Below, in pieces: positions 10,301 through 25,300 of a DNA stretch of 64,000 bases. Source of the stretch: Aplectana chamaeleonis (Eukaryota; Nematoda; Chromadorea; Rhabditida; Cosmocercidae); NCBI GenBank assembly GCA_029168955.1, contig JAPDOI010000695.1, positions 240,001 through 304,000 of the forward strand, given 5' to 3'. The notes under the pieces were generated by a model that saw only the letters and a list, made by a program, of their open reading frames with translations, was not told where the DNA came from and made no database searches. The translations under genes were made by a program, and so were the position numbers. Numbering within the stretch: position 1 is the stretch's first letter; every line of letters starts with the position of its first letter.

Positions 10301-13300
10301 TTCTTTTCTTGCATATTATTCTCTCCCTCTATAATCTATATTAAATATTTTCCGCGTTAAAAAAAGAATGCATTAAAGGCAGTGATCACGATCAAAAACG
10401 TTATCAAAAAAAACTACAAAAATCAGCTTAGATCAAAAACAGCTGAAAAACTATGAAGGTAGCGCGGTGAAAAACGGGTTAGAATTAGAGTTTCTAAGGC
10501 CCAAAGATGCCAGTTCGTGCACACGTGCACAGCGTCGCCAAAACAGATCGCAGTCTCATGCCGAGCAGTCAAAAATCATCTACATTCAGAAGAAGAAATA
10601 AATGGAAAATTAACTAATAAAAACAGTTGAGCAATGAAAGTAAGCTTTCCAGCCAATGTCTTTGACTAGATGGGAACATAAATCCGAAGGTTCACTGATT
10701 GAGATTCAATTCCAAGCCAGCCTATGTTCTTGATATAAGAGGTCATCGATGCCGATGATGTGGAGTGGGCTCGTCCACCTTCAAAGGACAAGAAAGTTCA
10801 GGCTTCAGATTTGGCCCAAAACAGTAGCTTTTTCGTGATTTTTTCCTATAGGTCCTACTACTCGAGACCCAGAAAAGGGTTTAGAGAGAAAAAGACGACA
10901 AGCATATTTGAACGCGACCACTGCCTTTATTTCAATGAATCACGTCCGTATCTTGCTCATGTCCACACATCTCGTCCAACATCCGAACCTCCATTCAAAT
11001 GAAGGTATCTACCATCTTTTGAGCCTTTCAGTTAATTTTCCTGTGGATTTTTCTGCACTAATAAAACAATCAAGTCCCAAACTTCCATTTCCGGTGAAAA
11101 TTTTGGAACGATTTTTTTTTGTGAATGCTACCTTTAAAATGTGAGAGAACGTTTTAGCCACCCTGTATAACACATGCCGAAATTGTTAAAAACGGTCGGA
11201 TGAGATGTTGACAGGTTATTTGTGGCATACTAGTTGCAGTAAGTAGGATCACACAGAACGGAAGTGTGACAATTTTGTCAAACCAGAGGTTATACATAAC
11301 ATTGATCGGTATAATGTTAACCAACAACAACAACAATTTATCTGCCACTATTGACACATGCTTTGTGACACATCGTGGTAGCATTGATTCGGACAGGCTT
11401 CCGTCGACGAAAAACTTAGGGCGGAGAGATTCTGGATAGGATGTTGCATCTAAGGTAGACCACACGCTTCAGCCCATGAGAGTCGCTCATGCACCGGTTC
11501 TTTCAACTATTGCTTTGTAGCTTGGGGATACGTCCCCTAGATAGGCTTAATGGCTTCTCGCGATTCATATTTTAGAGCTTTCAAAACACGTTCCTCATTG
11601 GAGTCTTCTTGATACCTCGTTGTTGTGGAACTAAACGAACGGAGCGCATAGGCTCCCTGCAGATTCTTTCGTGATTTGCCACCAGATTTCTAATCCTGGG
11701 AGGTAGGGCTGAGTAGGCTAAACCTGTGGCAGCAGCGCACAACGATCTCAGAATTTTAGCTTGGGAAGTAACTGGGACAATCATGAACAAATTAGCACAA
11801 AAAAGACAAGGAGAGCTCTGGAAAAGTTGCAGCTCTAAACAGGGTGTCATCGCCTCCTCGCTGGTGCACTCGCTATGATTTTGTCGCAACCTGTGTAACG
11901 AATCAGCACTTCTTTAGATAGGGCCTGGATCTTTGACTGCAGCTTTTTCATTGGAACCGCTGCTGAATTTCATTCACAGTATGCAAGTTTTCGTAGTATT
12001 TGTTATCGCGCTTTGATCACGTTAAAGTTTTGGTGAATATTTCCATACTTGAGTACTCACCACACCATTCGTGAAATCATCGGTATAAAAGTCATTCATC
12101 TTCACATCGGTGTACATTATTTTGCGCCTATCGCTGAGGGACGCCTCTAGATTGACGTAGTGCTCAACGACCTCAATAGGGTGAAGCGTCGTACGCTCGT
12201 TGAATGGTGATGCCGCTGAACTTGATTGATGAGTTTGTAGAAGTGGAATAATACAATTAGAAAACCTACAATTGTCTCTTTGTACTTGCGAATCTTCTGT
12301 TCCTTCTGAGGATGAAGCCACAACATCATTGTCAAGCACAGAGTGCGAACGCCGGCGTAAGCTGGGTCGCACCGGAGCCGGCTTGGACCGCACCACTGAC
12401 ATAGAACGCATCTAAGAGGTACAGAACAAATCTGAACACAGAATATCTCTCTTGCTGAAAAACTCACAGTCTGCTTTCATCCCTGCGTTGAGGCAACGCG
12501 CGTATCTGCACAACCTACAGATATTCCGCATCTCTAAAATGCCAATTTCAGTGAGTTTTTTTTTGAATGAGAAATTGTCTTCCTGTGTCGAGGTAGTCGC
12601 TGAAACACTTGGACAAACTCCGAGCTTCCTGAGAACATGCATTTTCAATCACGCATGACAGTGGTTCATAAGATGATTAAATTGAAATAGTTGTACTAAA
12701 GACTCGCTAAATGAAGTTTTGGTTTTGGAGCAGCAGCCATGCAGTCTTATTCGGAGAAGTAAGACGATAGTTTCGCTGTATAGTATCAGCTACATAGTGA
12801 TTATACTTGGACACTTGCAACATTCGAATAATCACATAATTGAATCTTTTGCAGCAATCTCAGAATGTACTCTAACTTTTCCTGTTTTCTAAATTTGTTC
12901 TAAGGTTATCGCTCCCACAATTGATGACAGACCAAGTTTCTGGTCATTCATCAATTTGCAGTTAGCAATTATTCGAAATTATTCGAATATTCGAATAATT
13001 TTGGAATAACTCATGATTTCGGTTGTATGAAATGGTGTGACTCTACTTTCTCATGAGCTAGGGGAGCCTTGTCTTCTGAAGAAATGCTTGGAAACAGAAA
13101 CACTTCAAATGGATTCTAGTATTGAGTCGAAAATCCAAATTATTCGAAATATTAGAATATTCGGTGTGCCCAAGTATAATAGTGATGGAGAGGCAAACGT
13201 TAAACTGATTACCTACATATAATTGAATAACAACACCGCCTTCTTCTATTATTGGGTTCCGATCACAACACAGTCCATCTACTCTTTATCCACTTACAAA

Positions 13301-16300
13301 CCCCGATTTAAATAGTTATGATGTTCTTTAAATTGATCTTTCTGGCATAGAATTTGATTTTTACTCCGTAGGTGTCGCGACGGCGAGCTTTCTCTCCAAA
13401 GGCGGTCTGCAGCCATTGGTTCGTTGGGGTGGATACAGCGGTCCGAGAGGTGAAGGTCCCCTATAGACTTGCAACTTCAAAGTTTGACGTTTTCTTATTC
13501 CTCTTTTTCTTGCATTCAACATATTTTGATTTTTGATCATCGAATTTGGAAATTTTTTTTCGTCAGATGATCTCCTCTAGAAATTCACTATTCTTAATGA
13601 AATGATCTGCCTAGATCATGAAAAATTTCCTTTGAGCTGTCTTGGATTCAAAAATTTTCGGGAATTTTTTTTAAGTGGTTTTTGAATGATTATCTGTTTT
13701 TGCGTAATAAGATTTTTGTCTTTTGGGTTGGAGTTGTGAATGGAGCTGTTTCCAAAACCTTAATGAAATGTTGTGTTGACTAATATTTTCAATTTAAGAA
13801 AAAAACGTTTCCAATTTCTCAGCCGATTTCGATTTATAAAATAACGTTTCTTTCATCGAAAGCAATTAGTTTTTTGTTTATAATTAATTTTATTTTGTAG
13901 AAAGTCCTTTGGTAAAGGAAGTTTTCGGAATCCCCATAAACTTCTGCATCGAAAATCGTTTTCAGTTTTAAAAAATAGGTTCCCGCTCTTCCAGCCGATT
14001 TCGGTTTATAAAATGCATTTTCCCCTTGAAATTATCGGTTTTTAGTCCATAACTGTTTTGTGCTTGGAGATGGACCTTTGGTGGAGGTTGTTTTCGGAAT
14101 CTCGATGGAGTCGACCAGTGTTTTCAGTTTGGAAAAATCTTTTTTCGATTCTTCGGCCTAATTCATTTTACGAAACACCGGTTTTTCGCCTGTAACTCTT
14201 TAACCGTTAGAGATAGAGTCTTGGTAAGGGTTAATTTTGAGATCTACGTGAAATTCTGCGTCGAATGATGTATTGGGTTTCTAACTTTGTTTGCCCCATA
14301 AGCCAGCCAGGTCGGTGGAGCCGAGCTCCATAGTTATCTCCATAGGGTGCTCCCGTCTCTATGGTGTAAGTAGGAGACGCAGAGTGCTGCTGGAGCCAAC
14401 AACGGGGCTCGGCTCCACCGACCTGGCCAGCTTATGGAGCCAGCAAAGTTACGAACCCGATATATCTTTCAAAGCAAAATTTTACGCAGATTTCACATAC
14501 AGCCTCCACCAGAACCCTATCTTCAACGGTTAAAGAGTTATAGGCGAAAAACCGGTGTTTCGTAAAATGAATTAGGCTGAAGGATCGAAAAAATATTTTT
14601 CCATACTGGAAACACTAGTCGACGCAGAATTCCATCTGAAAACAAATTTTATCGAAGGTCTATCTCCAAGCACAAAAAAGTTATGGACCGAAAACCGATG
14701 ATTTCAGGCGAAAAAAAATGCACTCTATAAACTGAAATCGGTTTGAAGAAGGGGAGCGTAATTTTTGAAAATGAAATTCGATGAAGAATTTAACGAAGAT
14801 TCTGAGAACTATCTCCACCAAAGGTCTATCTCGTAGCACGAAAAAGTTATGGACAAAAAATTAACAGTGACACCCACCCAATCTTGACTTGCATGAGTGT
14901 TGGGTCACTTTCATTATTTTTCAGGGCGTTTCACCGGTTGTCACCGGTTTTCCCAATAGTTGAGGTTCCCCCTTCACCTGCCCAGAGGTGAAGGTTGGTG
15001 GAGTACAAGGCTCCACTCAATGAAGCTATGTCTGCAGCGCAGAGTCAAGCGGGCGTTGTCCAGCTGTACAACGGGGGGACGTAAAAATTTTCGAAATTTA
15101 GATTTTTCAGGGGGGGCGTAAAAATTTCGGACAAAAATTTTAAAAAGTCGGGGGTGTTTCAGTTGCGTTTCTCTTTCTGTGAAGAAAACAGGTCGTGGAA
15201 CAATGGATTCGAACGTCTCACATATTGCAATAGCAACAAAAAGATCAAAGAGAACAGTAGTACAGCACCAAAACAGTACATGTGAGAAAAGCATCTCTAT
15301 ATAACGATATAATAGACGTATTCTAGGCAGTATTCATAATTTCAGCACATAAAACCAATTTTTAGACGATTTGCATTCATTAATCGGCCCTATTACCGCT
15401 TAAATTCTTCACTTCTGAAATTGGACAACGTACTTCCCCCATGCAATTCCAAAATTTCGAAATTCGGAAAAAAAGATTCAGATCTTTTTTTCCGGATCCA
15501 TAAAATTCCCCACAAACTGATACCTAACACCCCTCAAACCACCTTAAAGGCAGGGTTCGCGATAAAAACGACTTTTGAGCTCTCTTGGTGAGAATGTAGA
15601 TTAGGCTATCACAAAAGTAAAAGTAAGTGAAAAAACCCGGAAATTCGCGGGAAAAACGCTTAAAAACAAAGGATAACGGCTAATTACCGGTGTCGGCCGG
15701 CCCCCTAATTAACGCGATTTTCATTAGTGCTTGCTTATCCGGCATTCATTTTGCTGTTCAAGTAATCAGTAGTCTCCAGAAAAGTTCAGAAATTACTTTA
15801 GAAGCAGAATAAAAGTTGACAAAACAGGCTTTTACCCAAATCTCGAAAGTGGGGGGCGGGATGACACCAAGCCATAACTTTCTCCTGAGCGTTTTTCCTC
15901 CAATTTTTTACTTATTTTCACTTTTGTTATGACCAGATCTACCATTCTACAGTGATAACTCAACAACCGATTTTATCGAGACTCCTGCCTTTAAAATCAC
16001 GAAGAAAATCGCATAAAACACGTTCCGCTGTTGTCCAAAACCGCGCCTTTGGCCGAAATAGGACAACGGTATTTTTTTTTTGCAAAAACGCAATTTTAAC
16101 ATCCTAAAGGAAATTTCCCGTCTTCGGCCTGCCTTTTACTCACTACCACGATTTCCCTCGGAAAGTCCTCAATTTAGGGCATTCCGGAGCAAAGGGTTTT
16201 ACTTACCACTGGTGGGAGCCGCCGAAAAATATCGCTCTCCAATCAGGGGTGTGCCTAATTACGACTAACGAATTTAACGACTAAAGGGCTTTTTGGGTGT

Positions 16301-19300
16301 TACGACTAACGACTAACGAAAATAAAAATATTTTCGTAAGCAATCCCAAAATTCGTTAGAAAGACAATAGTCATTCAAATCGCGCTCCAACCCGAGCCTT
16401 ACACCAGGATCAATACATGTTGGTTGTTCTAGGTGAATGGTACCAAATAACCATAGCCTTCAGTATTTATTATTTTTACTGACAGACAGTTCTAGAACCT
16501 TTACATTAAAACCCCAACCGAACGTTACGTAAGGTTAGACGCAGCATTTATTCGACTTCGCGTCGGTCTCGCTACTTTAAGGTAGGCTCACTGAGCTGGT
16601 TCCAGCACTGACCGGTTCCAGCGGAGATTTTCGCAGAGGGCACTATCAGAGGTGATATTATGGAGCGGTGCCTGCAGGCCACAACTGCACAACGACGGGA
16701 ACTGTATCCAATGATTGGATTGTAAAAGGTGCCGTCCTTCGACTTTCAGTCATAAATTCGAGACATGGGGTTCTCTTAAAGTGGTGCTGAGACCTCTCAG
16801 GGGTAAAATTTTGACTTGGGTGCTAATTTAATTCGACCTTTCCCCATTATGGGAATAAGCTCTAAACCACGCAAGGGCTCGGATCGCGACGCTGAGCAAA
16901 GAACAAATAGTGCAAACTTGGTGCAATTCTCCGTGTTGTCACAACCAGGTAGATCTAAAGAAAAAAATCATATAACGCAGAATGGCAAATTTCGCGCTGA
17001 AAAAAAAACAAGAGTTTAAGTTTTCCTCGGTTTCCCATATTGTTTCTTTTCTTACCGAAAAATGACAAAAATCGATAAACACACACTCTCGAGTAATAGG
17101 CTTTCGTGCATATTTTAAATAATGTATACGTAGGTTTGCAGTGTGAATATATTCCCTAAAAAGAAATGATTTGTGTCTTTAATGGCCATGAATGTTTTGG
17201 AAAACATACATCTCTTCATGCCTTCCTTTTTTTCCCTATCCATAAGGGCTTTTTCTGCCTCAACTGTGCTTGTTTTCAAAGCCTAGATTTCTAACGACCA
17301 ACGACTAACGAATAACGAGTTTTTTGGCCGGTTGAACGACTAACGACTAACGAATTACTAAATTTCTATTAAGCACATCCCTGGCTCCAATGCCAAGCCG
17401 CGTCTGCCACTTGCGGTGGTTTTGCCGGCATTATTCCGCAGCACAGTGACCACAAAACCACCGCAGGTGACACCGCTCTCTCACCCGCGCTGGCACCCCT
17501 TCTGTTTTAACAATACTAGTTGCTAATCGAACTTTTTTGAACCTGTGAAGGTTTACGCATACAGAAAAGGGTTCCACCTAACAGGAGGTCTTGATGCAAG
17601 CCTAGTTTGGGGTTCCATATCCGTCTTTATCCGTCAAAGTGTAGACTTCTGACGGTATGAGCGATTTGATAGTGCTATCAGTCTTATAGAAGCTCCATCA
17701 AAATGCGTCAATTTTTGACATTTATTCTACCTTCGTATCCTGAGTGACCCCATCCAACTAGGTTTACACCCAGGTGTCGTGAAGCCTTATGATTAGTAAG
17801 GTGTTATCGAAAGTCCAAAACGTCCCCGAATAATGCTAGGCATACGTCAGAGGCAGGGTTCAGCACGGCTTTGCGATAACGTCCAAAAAACTAATATTCC
17901 CCTCCCCCTCGCCAGACCTCTGCATTACTACCCCCCTACCTCCACATGTGTCATAATTCATTCATTCAAACTCAGAAGCGGATTAGTTGTAGAAAATCCA
18001 GCCGCTCCCGGAATCCAATCGCAACGAAGTATATCCATGAGTTTTTAACTTCGGACCTGGGATTACCTAAAATTCCGATTTTTCATGATTTTTAGGGTCC
18101 CTGGGTGCCTCACCCAGGTGTAGGGGCAAAAAAGTGTCCCCCAGGACCAATCCTCTGTGATTTTTGGAACGTATGGAGTATTTTGGAACAAACTGTGGTG
18201 ATTGGAAATTTTTCGATCTGCTCCGGACCAACGATTTTCGTGTGAATTGTGTGCAACAAAACAGGAGTTTGAGGCGTCCATCTCTCGTCGATGCCGTCAG
18301 CTACGGACCTGCAAAAATTTTATGCTGTATAGAAACTTGTCAGCGTCCGGAAACTATCACGAAATTAGGGAAAACTTGACAACCAAAGAAATTTCCTCGT
18401 TGCGATAGGGCTGCGAAGCGTCATTTTTGCCGGTACTTTGATGAACTGTCCACTTCAAGGGTCCTTCCTGGCTCTTGTAGTTAACTTCACAAGCTCTTCT
18501 TGGGATATGTTTAGGTACACAAAAACACTTTTAGGCGCAACTAAGGCTAGCTTAAGTGCTCACTTCGAAGACAGTGTTCACGATAATTTTCTTCCCCGAG
18601 TTTTCTAAACAAAACAAACCGTTGACCTCCAAGTGTTACCAAAATTACGAAGTTCAGCGAGAAACGCATTGAAACGTCGTATTTCAAAGACATTATTCTA
18701 TAACATAGACTAGTTGTCCGGTTGGATGAACATGTTCATGGTGGTTGTCACCGGTGGAAAATTCGGTCAATCGAAAATAGAAGAATATTTTATTCAAAGC
18801 AGGGTTAGTTAGGGCCCCAAGGAAAGAACGGAGTGATAGAGATTAAAATGTTGCCAACGACGGGTCCACAAAAGATTTCATTGTCACAACAAACACTTCC
18901 TCTGAAACTTAAGAGACGGGGTGATACTTAAGGATTTCGTGAACTGGTGCGTTTTTCTCAACTTCAACGTCATTTTAGTTCTGCCCGCGGGCCACTTAAT
19001 CGATATAGCGATTAATCTTAGATTTGAAGATTATCGTGAGCACTGCCTTAAAGAAGAAATCCAGACACGTTAAATCGAGCTCAAAAAACGGCTGCTCCCA
19101 GAATGCAAACGCAACGGAATATTTCCGTTAATTTTTCACTTCAGTCCCCGTCTTCGAGCTAGATAAGTTTTTCTTCACCTTTTATCGAAAAATCAACTTA
19201 CCCTGGGTTTATGTGCAAATTTTTTTTACCGTCTGAACCCGGTCAAAAAAATCGCGAAAAATTGAATTTTCAGGTAAGCTCAATGTGGGTCGACTTTTCG

Positions 19301-22300
19301 ACAGAGGGTTCAAAAAAAAACTACTCCAGCTTGAAGATGGGGGTCTGAAGTTGAAAACTAACGGAAATATTTAGTTGCGATCGCATTCTGGGAGCAGCCG
19401 TTTTTTGAACACGATTTAACGCGTCTGGATTCCCTGTCTAAGGGAGAACTTGCGCTGGCCTTAATTGCGTTTAAAAGTGTTTTCGAGTACTTCAACACAT
19501 CTCAAGCAAATCTTGTGAGGTACACCACAAGAGCCAGGAAGGCCCCTTGAAGTGGACAGTTCGTCAAGATACCGTCAAAAATGACGCTTCGCAGCCCTAT
19601 CGCAACGAAGAAATTTCCTTGGTTTTCAAGTTCTCCCTAACTTCGTGATAGTTTCCGGATGATGACAAGTTTCTATACAGCATAACATTCTTGCAGGTCC
19701 GTAGCTGACGGCATCGTCGGGATATGGACGAATCAAAATCCTGTTTTGTTGCACACAAATCACACGAAAATCGTCGTCCGGACCAGGTCGAAAAATTTCC
19801 AACCACCAAACTTTGTTCCAAAAAGCTCCATATGGTCCAAAAACCATAAAAAATTGGTCCCGGCGTACTTTTTTTGCCCCTACACCTGGGTGAGGGACCC
19901 AGGAACCCTGAAAACCATGAAAAATTGAAATTTCAGGTAAGTCCCAGGTGAGTTGATTTTTTTTTTGATAGAGGGTTATAAAAACTTTTCTAGTTCGAAG
20001 ATGGGGGTCTGAAGTTGAAAACTAACCGAAATATTTGTACTTTACAATATTTCAAGCAGAACTGGATGGGTTGTCTACAAGAGCCAGGAGGGCCCGTTCA
20101 AAGAATAATTCTCTTGACACTCTCATGTTTTGAACATTTTAGAGGCTGAAGTTCAAAACCGCTTCTTACACTAACACCCCACAACACAATCGATTGGAAC
20201 AAGCCTAACATGTATTCTGAAAATTAGCTGATTTCGTCACCAATAATCACGTTCACACTAAAAACAAATTTCGAATTCATGATACGACCCCCTTATCGGC
20301 ACAACTTACCCCTGCCTTTGGTGTCTCTGAGTCTTTCTTGACACCCCCCTAGCGATAATCGCAACTGGTGCTGAACCCTGGTCAGAGGTTCGCCCACACC
20401 GAGGTTTGGCCAATTGAAAGTTAGGAAACGTTCTACATCCTCACCATTATTTCCTCTACTACAAAAGTACCCTATCAGCTCAAGCTCGCCTATTGCGTGA
20501 TTTTTTTTATCATTCCTCACTTTTTTATAGCTTACTGCACGATCAAGATTAGGACACAACTTAATGCAAGTAAGGAACAAGTATCCAGCGTTTTTTATTT
20601 CTGCTTCAATTCGCCCGCATTCTTCTTCATCGTTATGTCATCATGAGATTGTGAGGCGATCTGTGTCACAATTTTAATTACTTATTTCTCAATACAGCAG
20701 TTGTTGCTTAAAAGCAAGTCAAAACTACACTCCCCGAGGCTAATCAGACGGATAGGGAGTGCAGTAACATTTTTTTTTCAAAAATTCAGGTTGAAATATA
20801 CTTTGAAATTTTTTTTACTTTTTTTCAGGACCTGAGGGGGACGTAAAAGTTTTGAAATTTTTTTGAAAAATTTTGATCTCCAAGGGGAGACGTAGCTTCG
20901 TTGAGGTTCAGGACAACGGTCTGCCTGACCCTGCTGCAGCGTGACCACCCCTTGTCGATCAACAGCGACCAACCAGCCGGGTCGATGCGTCGAGCCAGGG
21001 AGGATGCCAGTCTCCTCTCCCACTGCCGTCATCAGCCGGCACCGTTTTCTTGGCTGCCATCCTAAGGCTCCGTCCATAGCAGACGACCAGCGGTAAAGCG
21101 TCAAGGCGTCGGAGCATCATGCGCCAGCGCTCAAACGCTGACGCATGACGCTCGACGGCTGGCGCATTCAACGTGTCCGAGGACGGCACGTGGTTAACGA
21201 TGGTATCGATAATATTAGTGAGAGCCGTTACGGTCACTATGCCTCCACCGTCAGCGACTGGCCGTCTGCGGTTGTCGCTGGGAGTCGCTGAGGAGTCAGA
21301 CCATTAACAAATGCTGAGGATGCAAACCCCCAGCGTCACTTTACGGTCATTTGACGCTAGGACGTCTGCTATGAACGGAGCCTAATTTCTCGTCGTTGCT
21401 GTTCGAGCTACATCCAATAAAATGAGAACTTGTAAACGAAAACATGACGGCTCATAAGTCCGCAGAATCCTGCAGACGTCAATAAGGTTATCAAATTCAC
21501 TTTTCTATGATAGTCGCACGCTCTGTCACGTAATCTCACGGCGTATTTTCCATTACGAACCATAAGAGACCCAGCGATTTGCCCAACGCAGACTCATTCT
21601 TTGGCAGGAGTGAGGTTGAGCGCATTAGGATCAACCATGGTTCTCTGCAAAACTGATTAGCAATTTTCGGAGCAAATATTTGGCCATCAAACTCGCCGAA
21701 TTTCAATTCGGGTACGTATGTACTTGGAGAAATCTCAGGCATGGTAAAGCGTACACTGGGATGATCCCAGTGTGGGAGGAGGGGGGGGGGGGCGCAGAAT
21801 CGGGCCGTGTACGAGTGAAAGTCATGATCCGCTCCGCCCAGCAGAATGTTTTGTTTCCCGGGTATTTTAAAGACTCTCGAATTTGAATTTGCCTTCATTT
21901 CAATTTTTTATAGTTTTTTTTATTAACCCCAGAAGTGCGGACATTCAAATCAAAATTTTCATTAAAAAAATTTTTGGTGAACTGTAAATAGCCATGCACT
22001 TTCCATATGGTTGTTTAAATACGGAAGTGATGCAAAATGGATAAATAGCAACAACAAGAAGTGCAAATAGGAGAAATCACGCATCCCCAGACAAGAGTAT
22101 TTCCCAATGTTTCTGAGTCTTTTTGTTTCCCATTGTTAGTACACTGAGCGAACGATTTTTTTAGAAAACAAGAAAAAACGAATGATCTATCTTTATGGGA
22201 ATCAGAAAGCCAATACCGCTTGTAAATTGGCTATTCGTGAAGTGGGCAATACGCTTACCTCTGAAAACCCCTTGAAATTTGTTTACAAAATGAAAGTTCA

Positions 22301-25300
22301 CGTATTTCACCTCGCTGGTAGAAAACAATGATTTATCATTATGGGATTCCCATAATGATAGATCATTGTGGTGTGACATGTGCGATTAAGATGAAACGCT
22401 TTTATTTCCTACTGTCTGGCTGCTCGCAAAATCTCAATCCCAAAGTTTTGTGTGGAGATGCTTCACCCTACCGGAATCCAGAAATGTACCAAGTTCGGAG
22501 GTGGTCACGGTCATAAGAAGTCGTTTGCTGCTTACCTAAACAGAAATGGTTTTTGACACTTTTGCAGGATTTTGGGACATACTTTTTAGGTACTAAAAAT
22601 TTTTCTCAGGTGATCCAGCGGTGGTGAAGGTCGAAAAATCGTCGTTTTCCTCCTCTAGAGAAATGTTTTTTAAAACATTTGCAACATTTTGGGACCTACT
22701 TTTTTGGCATCAAAAAAATTTTCCCAGGTGATCAGAGTCCGGAGGTGGTGGAGGTCAAAGAAATATCGTTTCCGCCTATACAGAAATGATTTTTGAAACA
22801 TTTGCAACATTTTGGGGCCTACTTTTTTGGCATCACAAAAAAAATTTCACCGGGGTTTTTTTTCGGACTTGTAATAGTAGAGTAAGAGAAAAAACTTTTT
22901 CTCGTAAAACTTTAAACTTTTTCTCCTGTCCATATGGGGCTTGTTTTGAAGCTTCCAACTAGTACTATTCACAGCCCGAGCTTGAGACCCCTAGCTCTAG
23001 ACTGAGCCGAGAACGAGCCATCGGGATAACTAAATTCGTTCAATGGGATTTTCGGTAAGCCCCCCTACAGGGGATTGCGCAACACTTTCTAGTACAACTT
23101 TCTGTGGAGAACAACTTGCCACCCCACATTAGCCATAAAGGTGCAGATCAAGACGTCATTTTTCGCGTCAAAAATGCCCAAAATCCCTTCTGGACATGAA
23201 GCTGTCAGCTATAAGAAAACACTTTTTCTAGTAGATCCTGTTCATATGAGGCAGGGCCGTGCGCTTTAACGTTAAAGTGGTAACGCATTAACGGGTTAAC
23301 GCGTTTTTTTTCTCGAAAATTAACGATTAACGCTTAACGAAAAAGTCTTGAAATCACGTTAATTTATAAATCGTTAATTGTCGTAGAATTATGGCACCAG
23401 GTTACTGCACGGGGCGCGGGTTAGCCAGTTTAGCTCAGACCCCCACTTCAATGTCAATTTCGCTCTTAACCCCCTCCCCAGGAGCGTGAGAAGGTCAAGT
23501 TTTGACCGCGTTCTACCCCCCCCTTCCCATCTAGGGCTGATGTGTTCAAACAGTGTTTATCTAGCAGTGTTTGATTGCAGTTAAATTACTCTTGTCGTAT
23601 TTAATTGGTGAAGCTAGGGCTATGCGAAGAAAGTGCGGATGTTTGCAAGGACGAACTGCGCCCATCGCATTTATGTAGAGAGGAGCTTAAGTGCAAAAGT
23701 GTATGTATAGTACAGTCCAGCAAATTTCGCACAGGTACTTATCAATGAGAAGAGGTCGGCAGAAGATCAATATGCATGAATTCCTATGCAAAACGCTCGC
23801 CACCGATTAGGCGAAAGCGGTTGTGCTGCCATGAGTTTCAAGCACATCAATCTTCGACCAACCGCTTCTCATTATTAGTTAGATGTGCAACTTTTGGTGC
23901 ACTACGTTATAACTGGTTACAGTCTGTGCTGTGTAAAGAAATGCGTATGTCCGAGGGGAAGGGAGTTCGTTCCCGCTTGAAGTTCATAGTTATGCAAACT
24001 GCGGATTACGATAGCAGGATATTTGAGTCAAGCAGGGTTTATTCACCCTTTGTATACACTTTCACCGTCTACGATGGCGGGTGAACACTGCTACAGTATA
24101 CGGACTCACACTTTCTCAGGTGTGGTCCCGCCGGAAGCCGACAATTTTGAAAACTATGAGTCACGAGAGTCGGATATTTAAGTCAAGCTAGCTGATTTAC
24201 CCTGCGTACGAAATTTCACCGTCTGATTGTGAGAAAGTTAAGTAGTAAATGAGATATTTGGAAAAATCCTGGCTTTGAGAAACAAGACTTTGAACTCTAC
24301 CGTCTGCAACCTTCTGCAAATCTGAAGAGAGCCTTTTAAAGGCACAGTCCGAGCTCAGGGACGAAATCTTAGGTTTCCATATGATTGTGAAGTAGACCCA
24401 CCCTATATAGCACCTGCCAGGTGCGAGCTCTCAGTTCCTCCTAATAAACGAGATATAGGAGGAAGCCACCCTCGGGAGCCCACATCCGGAAGCCATCTTG
24501 GCACGCCCCTTTTACGATTTTTCGAGCTCAACAGTGGCGAGATGAGCGATGGTTTCCGATCAAAAGCCCCGTTCTTCCTTTCATTTTCAACTTCTCTCCT
24601 TGTTCAGGTAGGCTCGCACACATCGGTTGCAAATTATGAAAGTTGCAAAGCTCGGACAACTCGTCCACCCTGCTTCGTAGCTCAAACTTTCAAGGGCCTA
24701 ACTCCGTTTCTAGAGGGTCTTTCACGATTTCAGAGGCATCATTGGAATCAGCGTGGAACCGTTTCCAAGATAGAAGAGAGAACAGAAAAACGATTCTGAG
24801 GTCGGACTGTGTCTTTAAAGGCAGTGTTCACAATAAAAATGTGTTTTAGTTTCTACAAGGAATGGGTAGTGGAGGGGCACAATGTAACGTTGACGTCGAA
24901 AGAACGCATGAAAACGAGCCAGGAAAAGCTTCAAAAGAGCCTGAAGTTGCCATTTCGAGCGCAAGGCAAACCTCAAAAGCGCATCACACGCCCACCGACG
25001 TAAACAAATGAATGCTCAAGATCGTGAGTTGAGCGATGATTTCCAATCATTAGCCCCGTTCTTCCCTTCATTCTCAACTTCTCTCTTTACTCAGGTCAGC
25101 TCGCATTGATCGGCTGCAAAAGACGCAAGTTACATGCCTCGGACAACTCGTCCACCATTTTCCCTAGCTCAATTTTTGAGGGGCCATAACTCCATTCACA
25201 GAAGGTCTTGTACGATTTTAGAGACACCATTGGAATCAGTGTGGGGCCGTTTTCAAGATAGGCGGGAAAACAGAAAAATAATTTTCATCGTGAACACTGC

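Noticed and set aside
9335..11165. CAGGGTGGCTAA at 9335 and its inverse at 11154-11165 as the ends of one element
   Set aside because: The flanks share neither TA nor an 8-bp duplication, and inversion does not continue beyond 12 bp.
11880..11960. Extra receptor exon (MKKLQSKIQALSKEVLIRY)
   Set aside because: Its acceptor does not fit the phase of exon 5 unless a poorer donor is used, and exons 5 and 6 join in phase without it.
21536..21898. 120-codon minus-strand frame
   Set aside because: Protein-like in places, but no recognised domain, no clear splice partners and G-run at one end; not enough to call a gene.
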